Below are positions 12,611 to 24,400 of a stretch of 64,000 bases of DNA, piece after piece. The stretch's first letter is position 1, and each line of letters starts with the position of its first letter. Source of the stretch: Setaria digitata. Taxonomy: Eukaryota > Nematoda > Chromadorea > Rhabditida > Setariidae. The notes beneath the pieces are model-generated. The model saw only the letters and a program-made list of their open reading frames with translations, was not told the origin of the DNA and did not search any database. The DNA is taken from the NCBI GenBank assembly GCA_003640385.1, contig RCAB01000037.1, positions 1-64,000 on the forward strand, given 5' to 3'. The translations under genes and the position numbers were made by a program.

Positions 12611-13484
12611 TGGCAGAATGTTCATTGATTTTGATAAGTCTTAAAATCTTTAAATTTGACGTATGTTCCTTTGGTAATTGGTTGAAAAATTAAATGAGAA
12701 TTGGACAGCTGATTTTTGCAAACGACATCTATATCGTCATCAACAAGATGACTGCTCGTTAAAGATAATATGGATAATAAATTAAATACTTCTTTCCAGA
12801 TGTTTCTTTGGTAATACAATTTACCGCATCAAAAGTTCGAATTCTGGTTTTTGCGCACTTTTCGAAATCGTACAAAAGCATTCGAGTACCGAGATGACTA
12901 ATTAAACAAGTTTTGTTCAATGAACAACTTTTTTTCAATCGTTTGACAAAAAAATTTTATTTTTGTAAAAACTGTTTTGCGGTGGGTGGTTTATTCTAGG
13001 TTTATTCTAAGAGAATGTCATATTACAACTTAAACAATTATTATTTTAAGGATAACAAGGTTATTTTTCTTAATTAGCCAGTTTAAATTTAAGTTTTAAC
13101 TTGAAAATATTTTCAAATGTTGTGTTTTGATTTACACTGATATTTCTAAAATAAAAGAAAAAAAAAAAAAAACACTGATCTCATTTGCAGGGAACTTCAA
13201 GTGCTGGTCGATATGTATTCGATGCAACAAAATCGTATTTTTCGAAAAATTTTCTATTATCAAACAAAATCGATGCTTATTCACTTCTTTAAAATTACTT
13301 ACGAAAGAAAATTTATTTGTGACTACGTTTCATTAGGATTCTAAACATTAGAAAAAGAGAACAGAAGATTTGATCATTGGAAGGCCTTATTTTTGGATGG
13401 AAAAATAAATTAGATATTCAGAAAAATTCACCCTTAACTCATGGGGTTTAAATTTAATTCATGAATAAATAAGAGGTTTAATGA

Positions 13485-13690
13485 ATGGAACACCGTAAAG
13501 AAATTCCTCTCAGGAATTACCGTGCTGCAAATATACCAGAAGTAGGTTCAACAATATATGATACCATACCAAGTGGCACCGAATCACTGCTTGTTCCACT
13601 CCCTGGGAGCAATGAGACTAGGACAGGAGCACGCAGAATAAATGCAAAACGATTAAGGAGGACCAATCTGAAAAGTTTCAGCTTCCCAAA
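13485..13690 (+). CDS. Possible orphan first exon, unknown protein
   Basis: An ATG-initiated frame reading 68 codons to a usable GT donor (CCCAAA|GTATAT). Its composition looks protein-like (RNYRAANIPEVGSTIY, then a basic ARRINAKRLRR run) and it lies upstream of, and on the same strand as, the 17-exon gene. The donor phase (2 nt left over) does not fit the next recognised exons, so an intermediate exon would be needed. It may be the true 5' end of that gene or a separate small gene. Confidence 0.3.
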
Positions 13691-13934
13691 GTATATCTTT
13701 CAAGCTTTTTACTTTATTTATTGTCAACACAGTAGCATACTAACACAAATACCTAGCAGCAGCCGATATTCTCTACCCAATTTCTAGATTTTTAATTAAA
13801 AACTATTGCAAATTCTTGAAGTGAAACTTTAATTAAAATTTATAACCAATGCGAGAATTCGAATTCGAGTTTCTCAATTATCTTTTTAATAGTTCGCATG
13901 ATTGCTCTACTTTTCAATTCACACAAACATTAAA

Positions 13935-14168
13935 ATGATTCATTTTAGCGAGGAGTTTTATAATACGATCGGACTAAAGTTTACATTATGTAACAAAATA
14001 AAAATGAAAATTCTTGTTTTCTACAATAAAATAATAGAAATCATTCTTTTTATTTTTTTTCAAATTCTTATAATTTTTGTAAGACTACTTCATGAAGTCA
14101 TAAAAGCAGTTTTGAAGTGCTCTAAAATCGAATTAAAGATGGATCGAAGAAAAAGAGGGGAGAAAAAG
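13935..14168 (+). CDS. Possible exon encoding a transmembrane segment
   Basis: Open frame from an ATG with a strongly hydrophobic stretch (IIEIILFIFFQILIIFV) followed by a basic tail (MDRRKRGEKK), ending at a good donor, AAA AA|GTAAGG. It could be an N-terminal membrane-anchor exon of the downstream plus-strand gene, but the phase does not join directly to the exon at 14957. AT-rich sequence easily yields I/L/F-rich frames, so chance is a real alternative. Confidence 0.2.
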
Positions 14169-14956
14169 TAAGGAGTCGGCTGAAGATAAATGAATTTTAT
14201 TTCTATTTGCTCGTTTAAAAAAGAATGAAATCTTTAGCCATTCCCTTGACTTTTTCTGCTTTTACCAAACTTATTTTTGGGTTCGAGGTTCTTTTTGAGC
14301 TTCATTGACATATTTCCTTGGCAAAAACATATTACTGGGTGTGTGATAAGATTACTTGTTAGAGTAACTGATAAAGGTACTTGGTTAGATATGCTTTTAA
14401 GATGAATGCTCCTGCTATTTGATTTGAAGAGTGATGGGACATTTCTCAGTATTACTGCAAGCTCTAAAAGAGAAAATGCGGTTTTAGCTTAAACTTACCG
14501 AGCTGTTAAAGCGGTAACGAATTAGATTTCTTAACAAACGCATTCTCAGTTGGAATTTTGTTGATCTATCTCAAGCATCATTTAGCAGAGAATGTATTTA
14601 TTTCAATTTTTCTCCCCCTCCCATTCATACTCCACCAGTTGAACAAAGGTAGATATGATGAACAGCTACAAGGAGAAAATGAAGAAGTACTCGATCTGTA
14701 CTGTCGAGTCATCGGAAGTGCTGATTTCCATCACTAAGCTAACTATATTTCATTCCTCACTGAAAACTGCTCTACTCAGGAATGAAATAAAAAGAAGTGG
14801 AATAATTGAATAAAAACAGTTTTAATATTTAAATGAATAGATAGATAAATTTTAAGAAGCCATTCTCAATCGCTAAAAAGGAGGAATAATCATTCCGACT
14901 CGTTCTTGAGGAGTAAGATAAAGAAAAACCGGAAAGGAGAAGCCGACAAAGTTAAT

Positions 14957-17900
14957 ATGCCGGATAGTGATGTAAGTGAAGTTTAAAATTCAGTTTCAAT
15001 TTCATATGGTTGAAAGTGATTGTGACAGCACTGTTGCTACAAATTAACTATAAAGTGTTAAAGTACTAATTGTCTATTTCAAAACTGAAAAACTGCAACT
15101 TTACTGATCACCTGCATTGTAGACCCGCGAAGAAAATTATCCTCGTAGTGAGGCCACAATCGATGGCCTCTATAATAGTGGGCCTAGCTATTCTGAAGAT
15201 ATATTCTTAAATGCTGAAAACAGTCAAAGTAAATACAACTTTATCTTAATATTTAGTCGATTATAATCGGTCAAACTAAAAGAGCCTATCAGAGACACTT
15301 TTAAATGTGAATGACACAGTTGCAGTCTTAAAAGTATTTCATCTTTTAGCAAGAATTTGAAATGATGACGAATTCTATAATACAAATAAAACATAATTGC
15401 TTGTAATATACGTAATAGCAAACAGTGATTCTGTCAAGAAGCTAATTTGGAGACAGTTACAATGAATCGAAATCAATTTTTCTAAAAAAATTAATAGTGC
15501 CTGAAACAAGTATTGGATATAATTTTACTTCCTCAATTTCAAATCAACTTTGATGATTTTCAGTCAGAGGGAGACACAGATCACGGTTTCTATCACCATC
15601 ACAACCGAAAATAATATTTAACACATTGTTATACGATGCTACTGATCCGGCGCGGAAGTGTACTTCTCTGAGTTCAAAAAAAGTAAATTTTAAATTAGTT
15701 CATCCGTTAATACGCTAAGAAAAACTGCAGATAACTATGTTTATAACCTTCTGCATTAGTAAGGTTAATAATTTGGACGAAGCATATTAAACATTTGACA
15801 TATTCGTAAACAAAAACAATATTTGAAATACACAGGAAAAAAAATCAAAATGTGGAAAAAAAAAGAAATGGAATGAATTTTCTTCCATGCTGTTTTCTAC
15901 TGGATACAAAAATGTGCAGCTTTTATTCTAGGCAGTAACTCCAGAAGTTAAAACCATTCCTGAAACAAAAGAAAAGGGAATCTCGAGGGAGTCGTTGCTA
16001 GATTTGCAACACACGATGAAAGCTCAGATGGAACAAGCTCTAGGTGTGGCAATTTCTGCACTAAATTATTTCAGCATTTTGACAGAAGATAAACTGACGG
16101 CTTTTTTCTGAAAATCCTTCTAGTAGTTAATAATAATTAATAATATCTTCAGCAGGAGAAGAAAAACCGCATTGTTTTTTGCAGTTTCCGATTTCGGTTT
16201 GTCTTTTATCACTTTTTGTCCGATTGTCAAATATAGAAAGACTTGCTGACTTAGTAGGCTACTTTTTTTGCTATCTAATATTTTTACTTAGGACTGCTAG
16301 TTTGAAGCAACACTTAATGATTTGTTTGAAAGGTTCTTTCCACTTATTTCATTAGCCAGATTGCTCCGTCGGTTTCGAAAAAGCATTTCATAACTATTCA
16401 GAATGATGCAGGTTGTCACAGAGCAGCGTATCGATGTCGTGTCAGTGACACGTGAATCACGCTTCCATACAGCAATTTACGTCTATTCCACAATTCCAGC
16501 AGGACATCTCAGCATTGAGCAGCTTAAAGCAATGTTTACGGTGGGCATTGAATCCTGTTAAAGCCTACTGACCGTAAGTGGTATAGATTCGAGATCGAAG
16601 ATTCCGTCGACATTGTGCTTTATGAATACATAATGAAATGTGATTTGACTCTTAGTACCTTAAATGTCGCTAAACAGTAGCTGACAGTAGTATCAAAGAG
16701 ATGAGTTGGATATAACAGTGTGCAAATTAAATGATTTGCATATTCCATTTCTTTAAAAAATATCGCATAATTCATAGCCCACTATGTTAAGATGTTAAGA
16801 CGTCATACTTTTTCATCTAAAGCTTATTAAACGAAGTTTAATATTTACTATTTGAAATTTAGAAAGCGCCAATAACAAAACGAGAAACCAATGAGACGGA
16901 AAAGGATAAGCATCGAACAAATTTAAAAGAAGAAATATTTGTTCAGAATAATGCCATTAAAATTAAAAGACTGGCATTGTTCCGTGATTTGCAAGATGGG
17001 AAGGAAGACATTATGAATGATTGTCTTACTTACAGTAATTTGTGTCCAGCAGAAGTGACCAGTGCTGTACAGCGTGAAATTTATGGGTTAGCAAAATGAT
17101 TTGAACAATTTGAAAAAATTTTCGTTTCGAAAAATGCCAAATCAAAATTTGTTGTTTTGAAATTTCTAAACCACTTAAGGATCATTAGATCATCAATTAA
17201 AATCTTTATTCAACCTTCAGCGATTTATTATTTCTTCGTGTATTAGTGCAAGACATATCAGTTGCTATTTTAATTATATGCTGAAATTCAAGTTTAGTTT
17301 CTCCTATTACTTTTGAAAAACTTCATTTCTTTTTCTTGCTTCTTTAATCCTAGAAAATAATGTAAGTGCTTTATAGTAATGTGACTTTGAGACCACAATC
17401 AACACTTAATCTTATTTCTGCTTATGATGGACGACGATGTTTGAATGGTAATATTCGACTCGTCGAAAACCTTACGATCATTTTGTCTAGCGGTAAAGAA
17501 CCTCAGCCAACCCGAAATTTGCAACATAATGTTGAAGAAAGAATTGTTAAGCCAAAGAATTACAAGCTACCTGTAAGATACGCTGAAAAAGTATTACTCG
17601 GACCGTATCGCATCGATATCAGCCGTGATGCAGAGATTGGTCCTTCAGAAGGATTAAGTAAATTTATGGCAGTTGGAGGACAACAAATATTTGAATTTGC
17701 TGAAATACGAAGATATGACTGTGATGCATTGCTAGGTGAATTTGAGATTTCATTAGATTTCATCAAAATTTACAGTTTGAACAATAGAGCAAAAATTTTA
17801 AGCTTATATATGTTTAGCTCCCCGGAAAACGCCATATAATCAAGAACAATTTAAAAAATCATTGGTAAGTTGATATTATTTTTGAAAGGTTCGGTAAAAC

Positions 17901-20900
17901 TAACATTGTGAGAACTTAGTGTAATTAACACAAATGAATTATTTTGATTTTGTGCTATAGCTGAACAGAATCTTTGGTGATAATTAACCACTCCAAATAT
18001 CAAATATCACTAATACCCATATGATTACAATCAGTCAGCATGGCTACCACCAAATTTGAGCCAATTCAGAACACTCACTGAAACATTTCATAGCTTGAAA
18101 TTTTGGCTACTTATCTGCTTAATTAGCAGGATATAAAAGGAAATAAAAGGAATGCATCTATTTGCAAATCTCATTTCAAACTATGCAATTTTCAGCTGAC
18201 TGAATCATGTCGAGATGCTTCTGAAATTGCTACTGTACGATCCTTTTCTCCCACCTCATCTTCTCCTGGCTACATCACCAAGAATAAAGCACCGTTACCA
18301 TCCGCAAACTCTTCCTTTAAAGCTTCTGGGGGAATTACAAAGGATTCTACCATTGCACGATCAATACCAGTTGCTTCATTGCATTCATCGCCAAAACGGC
18401 CATGGTTTTTCGGTACTCGACCTAATTATACCACTATCTTGCGACCTCAATTACAATCCTCGGGAGAGATTCTTCACTTTAAAAGAAGAGTACCAGGCCA
18501 ACTTTTATATAGGTACACTTGCAAATTATTTGCAGAATCTTTTATTTCCTGACATTGTTCACACTCATTGGCCGAAATTCCTTCAACTCTTCATTTACCA
18601 GTCTCAATGATGTCAAACAGATAGTAAGCTGCCTATAAAAATTTTTGTTGAGTTGTAGCTGTAAACTATAAATTTTTGTCTCTCGAAAGAGTACAGCATA
18701 AAAATTCAAGCAATTTCTAGATATCAGTCACAATCATCAAAGCCGTCTGATAAAAAGCTAAAAGGTAAAATGATGACGACTCTATAAAACATAATAAAAA
18801 CTAGCATTAATTTAGCGGAAACTATATTTGTGGTTTAAAGTGTTTCCCAAGTACTGGTGTAAGCATAAGTTAGTAAGTAGTTACTCTTGAAAATTTTATA
18901 GTTTCATCATATTGGATTTAACGAATTCATGTTGTTAACTTTTCAGAGCAAATGCCAACACAGAAAATTATACCTGTGAAGTGCACTGAAGTTCAAGTTG
19001 TACAGGCAAAAAATCAATTTGATTAAATTTTGAGAAATTTTTTGCAAAAAGTTCTCAATAGTATTTTAAGTGTATTCTTACTATGATTCCATTTCAAGCA
19101 AATGTTTCATTTACAAAGTTCTAAGTATATTTCAGGGTGTAACTGCTAGTGGAATGCCAATCATAAGTAGCATTGTTGAATCGCCAGTAAGACTTTCTAT
19201 CTATCACTGACAACTTTATTAAAAGACTTAAAAGTCTTCGTTATTAATTTCAAAAATGATTTTTTTCTCTATAAATGACAAGCACTTTGGATCGTAACTA
19301 AATTCTAAGAATTCCTCAACACAAAGCACTGTATATGTTTTTCATTTATTTGGAAGAAATTAAGAATACCCAGGTTAAAACAGTTACATTTTGAAACAGA
19401 CACATAAAATCATTAGAAAAAATATTAGTTTTTCAAGACTGAAAAGTATGAAACAGTCAAAATGCATATTTTTTCACCAATTCCAGATACCTGTCAAGCA
19501 ACAAAAACTCAAAAACAGCGCAAAGCAAGAAGGAATAACAGGTTCTGAAAATATATTTCCGCCTGCATACTGAAATTACACTTATCTGGATTAGTCTCCA
19601 TTAGAATATTTAAATGGTTATGCAAATTTTTACGCATATCTGAATTAGAAATTCAGAAGATGTATTTATTTCCAAACATAAAAGATTCTAACTAAACTGC
19701 AACGGTTATTTTGTGAGACTCTATTCAGGAAAAATGCAAGTTACACGTGATTCAGAACATTCAAGCCGTTGGAGAAGGTTCGGAGAGATTAAGTCTCCGT
19801 CACTTCGATATTCTGCAGAATCTGTTCCTTTAACTGCTGCAGTACCTTTGGGCTTCAACCCTCTGGCTACTTCAACACCGCTTAAAAAGGTAATTGAATT
19901 TTCTAGGCCAAACGACAGTGGTTGCATAATACCTGTGATATGTGGAATATATAACTTTTATAGGCATAGTCATTTGAATACTTTGATAATGAAATTTCGT
20001 TTATGACATTTTAGTATGCCAAAACATCAAAAGGCGTAAGTGAAAGAAAATTTTTTGTGGAAGAACATATGAAGACGTCGAAAAATCGAAGTGCCGGCAT
20101 TGGAACACATATACGCTCAACACTCGATTGTGATATTACATGTGAAGTTTCTTCATCGCAGTTTAGATTTTCAACGAAGAAGAAAAATTCAGATTCCTTC
20201 TATCTGAAGATGATTTTATATTTTATGCTGCCCTTTTCTGAGCATGATCAATGTAGCTAGAACAAATACGATAAAGTCATTCTTAAATCATTAACTTGAA
20301 CTTGGAGCAATCTATTAATTAACATTGTTTCCACTTTGAAAAAGCTTGAATTAAAACCCACTCTAGTACAAAACCTTATTTATAAGTTAATTTATTACCA
20401 GTACATGTAATTGTATTTTATGGAATATTTTTGGCTAAAATATTTTCAATTTTCAGTAAATACTACGAAGCTGGCTAACGTAACAGCAATTCCGATTGAA
20501 ATTGAAGGAGTCTTAAATGGCTTACCGTGGTGTACAACGATACGATTAAGAGTAAAACACGATGCTAATGAAAAGCCGACTTTCGTTCCAAACCGATGTG
20601 AATATCTTAAGCTTTTAGCAATGAAAATTTTCACTTTTAATTCCTTTTTGCTCCAATCTGTTTTTTGCTTTGCTTCTTGCTCTATTTCATTCTTTCTGAT
20701 TTAATAATTTCTAAACTTTGGAAATTCAGTGGATAGTCAAAAATCTCCGATATTTTTCTAAAGGAACACAAGCTGCTTCAAATAAATTTAATTCAATTTT
20801 CAAATTTCAGCCTTGAGATTGCCTCGAAAATGAACTTTTTTTTTGCAGATTTTCAGGGTAATAGTTTGGTTTATGATCTAACAAAACATTTTCAGTATCA

Positions 20901-21054
20901 CTTAATCACAAGATATTGTGGCAAAACGAACATCTACAAAGTGAGCAACTGGGTAAAGAAAGCACTGCTAAGAAGAAATGAATCTGATGAACAATACGAT
21001 ATTATTACTGGATTAGTTAATGTTTCACTGATAATGATACTTACTCATCCATAA
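14957..21054 (+). CDS. Uncharacterised 17-exon protein, about 791 aa
   Basis: I do not recognise the family. Exons: 14957-14971, 15123-15228, 15564-15682, 15932-16045, 16412-16540, 16863-17086, 17377-17735, 17818-17864, 18196-18512, 18721-18764, 18947-18996, 19136-19186, 19487-19541, 19729-19889, 20015-20252, 20457-20597, 20849-21054. All junctions are in phase, and all introns are GT-AG in this model; the 3' end of the exon at 18947 has three possible donors of equal phase. Composition: an N-terminal polar region, a charged segment with VTEQRIDVVSVTRES and KRLALFRDLQDGKED, a possible folded block in the exon at 17377, a Ser/Pro-rich basic middle (exon at 18196), and a more hydrophobic C-terminal part with NGLPWC and TRYCGKTNIYKV. 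The start at 14957 (MPDSD) is the first ATG in that frame with a strong GTAAGT donor after it, but upstream exons are possible. No catalytic motif or signal peptide is seen. Confidence 0.72.
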
Positions 21055-21255
21055 ATCCTGACCAATGTACTATAATCATGTTTCTGAATTTAATCAAAAT
21101 TTTGTCCTTGTCTTCTTCAATTTAATTTGAACTAGCAAATCAAATTTGTGCACAATCAGAAACGAATCATTAAACATCATGATGCTTTGCACAGTTGTAA
21201 GGAACATGAAATATTAAAGTACGATTAAGACCAGCTTAAAAGTTTCAAAAATGAA

Positions 21256-21261
21256 AATAAA
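21256..21261 (+). terminator. Candidate poly(A) signal of the 17-exon gene
   Basis: AATAAA, 202 nt after the TAA at 21054. Confidence 0.5.
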
Positions 21262-21367
21262 GAGCTAAACTATTTGTGCATTGAGGAAAGTAGTAATGCA
21301 TTTGTTACACACTGCAAACTATTGAGAAAAGATCAATTTTGGAAAATTTTTAAAATATTCCAAACCT

Positions 21368-21373
21368 TTTATT
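21368..21373 (-). terminator. Candidate poly(A) signal of the Notch gene
   Basis: AATAAA on the minus strand, about 65 nt after the stop at 21438: a typical nematode spacing. Confidence 0.6.
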
Positions 21374-21437
21374 TCTCGAAAATCATATCTTTGAACGACA
21401 GAATGGACAGCAGAAAAAAAGAAAAACGTTACAAATA

Positions 21438-24400
21438 TTATACATAATGTTCTAATCCTACAAGAGGTACTACTGGTCTCTTTTCATTATTTGTTAAGCA
21501 ACTGCTTCTCATAGCATCGTTTTGATTAGCCAGATGATTTATGCACGAATATGATGCCTGAAAAATGCATTACTACTTCATCTAGAAAAGTTCATCAATT
21601 TGTTTTCTTTGGTTAAGCAGAAAATGTTGAAGTTTGAATGAAAATATTTATTTTCAAGTAAAGGATAAGAGTAATTATAATTTATGAAATACCTGCGTGA
21701 AATTTTGCGAATTTTGCTGTAAGATAGTGACAGGTGAGCTAAACGGACAGATGATAGTTTCGGATGGAAAATGCAGGCTTAGACTGCAGCCTTTAGAATG
21801 ATCAAGAAAAGTCGATGAATTGGATGAGTTTGAGCTTTCAGGTGTAACTGCAGCTGTATCAAAATTCGAAACCGTTTCCAACTGTTTAGAAGACGTTTCG
21901 ATCATTCGAGGTTTCTAGATTTTTGATATCAAATATATTTTTGCTATAAGAGTTAATAAAAACAAAATATTTCGTAAGCAATCTCTAGGAATGCCACAAA
22001 TCCTGCAATTGGCAAAACACATATAAAATCTAAATATTACCTTTACGACTTTATTAGTTCCTGCGGTTTTCATCTTCTCAGTGCCATTATTCGTCGTGGA
22101 GTCGTTTTGCATTCGAAGATTCGTAAAGTACTGCACCACCTCTCTGTACTCCTTATAACTGGCAATCTGTTCCGGTGTCTGATCCATATTGTCAGGAATA
22201 TACCGTCGAGCACCCGCTGTCACAAGCATGTGAACCATTTCAACATGTCCTTGAGAAGCAGCCAAAAACAATGGTGTCTGTCCCTGCAATTCAAAGTTTG
22301 GGTACTAATTTAATGGTATGAAAGTGAGAATGTCACCGCCATCTTCCGAATACTTCGAAAACTCCGAATTCAGATTTCTCTGATATTCATTTTTGAAAAT
22401 ATATTTGAATTACAAATAATTAAGAAATAAACTATCAGCTATCGCATGATATTGCAGTAAAGAAATTTGAACATCTTTCAAAGTCTTTTTGCTCTTCGTA
22501 ACTCACCATATGATCCTGAATATTAAGATTGGCACCTCGCTCCACCAAATATCTTGCCAGTTCTTGATTACTTTGCATTATTGCATAATGAAGTGCTGTT
22601 CTGCCTTTACACATTTCGGGATTGATTTGATTACCGGTGCAGTTAATATCAGCTCCTGCGTCGATCAGCAAAGCGACTGCTTCGGGATCTCGGTAGCCCA
22701 ACTTCGCTATGGTCATCAGCGGGCTACAGTCCGCATCATCAATGGCATCTACCTTAAAAGATATTTTGACTGGCACAAGAGAGAGACCGTGTGATAGGCA
22801 ACTCATTTGCAACAATTATCGCTGATAATTCAAATCATCGGGATTAAAGAATACATAAATAGTGTCTCGACGGGTGGTTAGAATTGGACTGATGAGGATT
22901 CCCATATAAAACAGAAATGAAAACCAGCCTCAATTTCTTCAGTTTCAAGAAGGATCCGAACGATGTCTGCTGCATTTATGGATGCTGCATGGTGTAAAGT
23001 AGTACGATTGTGATCATCCAAAATGGTGACATCTGCGCCAAATCGTAAGAAGCACTTTACGACTTCTGCACGCCCCGCTTTTATGGCTATAACTAAAGCC
23101 GTCTCTCCACAGTCGTCCTCGTCATCGATAAAAGCTCCAGCCAAGAATAGATTCTCTATATCCGTACAACTGACTTCCTCAGTCTTCTCCTGATTCAAGG
23201 CTGTCAACATCATAGCTGTCCTGCCATCACTGGTTTTTGCATTCACCAGCGACTTGTCAATCTGAATTCCAATCTATTACTGGATCAGCATCAACCTTCC
23301 ATGAAATTTGAAGGCAAGTTTAACTGATTAATTTCCATTGTGTAAAAAGAAATTATAAAAGTAAAAAACTACCTGGAAAAGCAGAAACGAAAGGATGTGT
23401 TTTGAGTTACAAAGTAATTAACCGCAGGGCATATGATATATGAGTCATTAATCCAGTTAATCATATTAAAGTTAATAATATTCTAGCAAGTAAAGATTAA
23501 ACCATTATCTCAAGATCTTTTATTGCTTAAAAGTGTCTAGAAGATCATCGAAAACTTTGCAAAGAGAAAATGAATTTTTACTGGAGTTCTGATAGGAGAA
23601 GTGTCCATTGCTTGACTGTGCAGCGTTGTCCAGCGCCTCTCACATACTTTTTTCTCTTCAGGATCGCGAATTACGCAAATTTCAGTAAAATAATGCTTTT
23701 GTTTGTCCTCATCAATTTTCTTATTCGGAACCTCAGTGGGTTCTGCATTTTCTTTATTCTGAGAGTTACCATCAAGTAACTTTAGTGGAAAATCTATAAA
23801 GAGAATTACTTTGGCTATAAAAAAAAAAAAGCTCAAATATTCAGAGGCAGCTCTACAAAACCTTTAAAATGACTCTCTAAGGAGTGATTAGAAAAACTGA
23901 TATGAATGATACTAACAACTGTCGAGAGTAGATGGGAACCATGTCCCGACCACATGAACCTTCTTCTGCAATCGCTTAGTAGCATTTCGACGTTTGAGAT
24001 TTCTGTGCACCGTGAATAAGATTGCAGTCACAAATGTTTGTGTAAAAAGAGCCGAAATCGCATAAACAAGCCACTTCTTCCAAATTGTAGTGGAAGTTGA
24101 CAGCTTGGTATCCGCAGCGTATAATTGTGCGCCGAAAGGCCACAACAGCTAAAGAGCCCTTATTGTTTGACATAATTTGGAACTGCTGATCAGTACAACC
24201 GATTCCTTGAAAACTTGTGAGCAACCTGTTAGCTAGCAAATTAATGTCCTCGGACCGAACTTATTTGATTATCTTACCTGGTTTGAACCTATTGCACCTA
24301 TGAAATTAGCAGCTTGTTCTATGTCAGTTATTCGATGCGTGCAGTCAGTTTCTTTATGACACTGCGTTATTTCAACATTTAAATACACCTTTGTACCATG

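Larger units (their letters stand above)
12611..14956. other. Divergent intergenic region with two orphan plus-strand frames
   Basis: This lies between the 5' ends of the MAM gene (minus) and the 17-exon gene (plus). It contains the two open frames listed separately (13485-13690 and 13935-14168) and otherwise AT-rich sequence with A and T runs, for example near 13150. It probably carries both promoters. Confidence 0.5.
21055..21437. other. Short convergent 3' spacer
   Basis: The 383 bp between the stop codons of the 17-exon gene and the Notch gene hold a poly(A) signal for each: AATAAA at 21256 (plus) and 21368 (minus). Nothing else is seen. Confidence 0.7.

Noticed and set aside
18991..19005. 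GC-AG intron at CAG|GCAAAA in the 17-exon gene
   Set aside because: Two ordinary GT donors (after 18990 and 18996) give the same phase, so a non-canonical intron is not required.
24153..24239. Longer upstream version of the Notch transmembrane exon
   Set aside because: Reading into this stretch either hits an in-frame TAG right before LLWPFG or changes to a frame with no TM segment. The simple acceptor at 24149-24150 is in phase with the previous exon.
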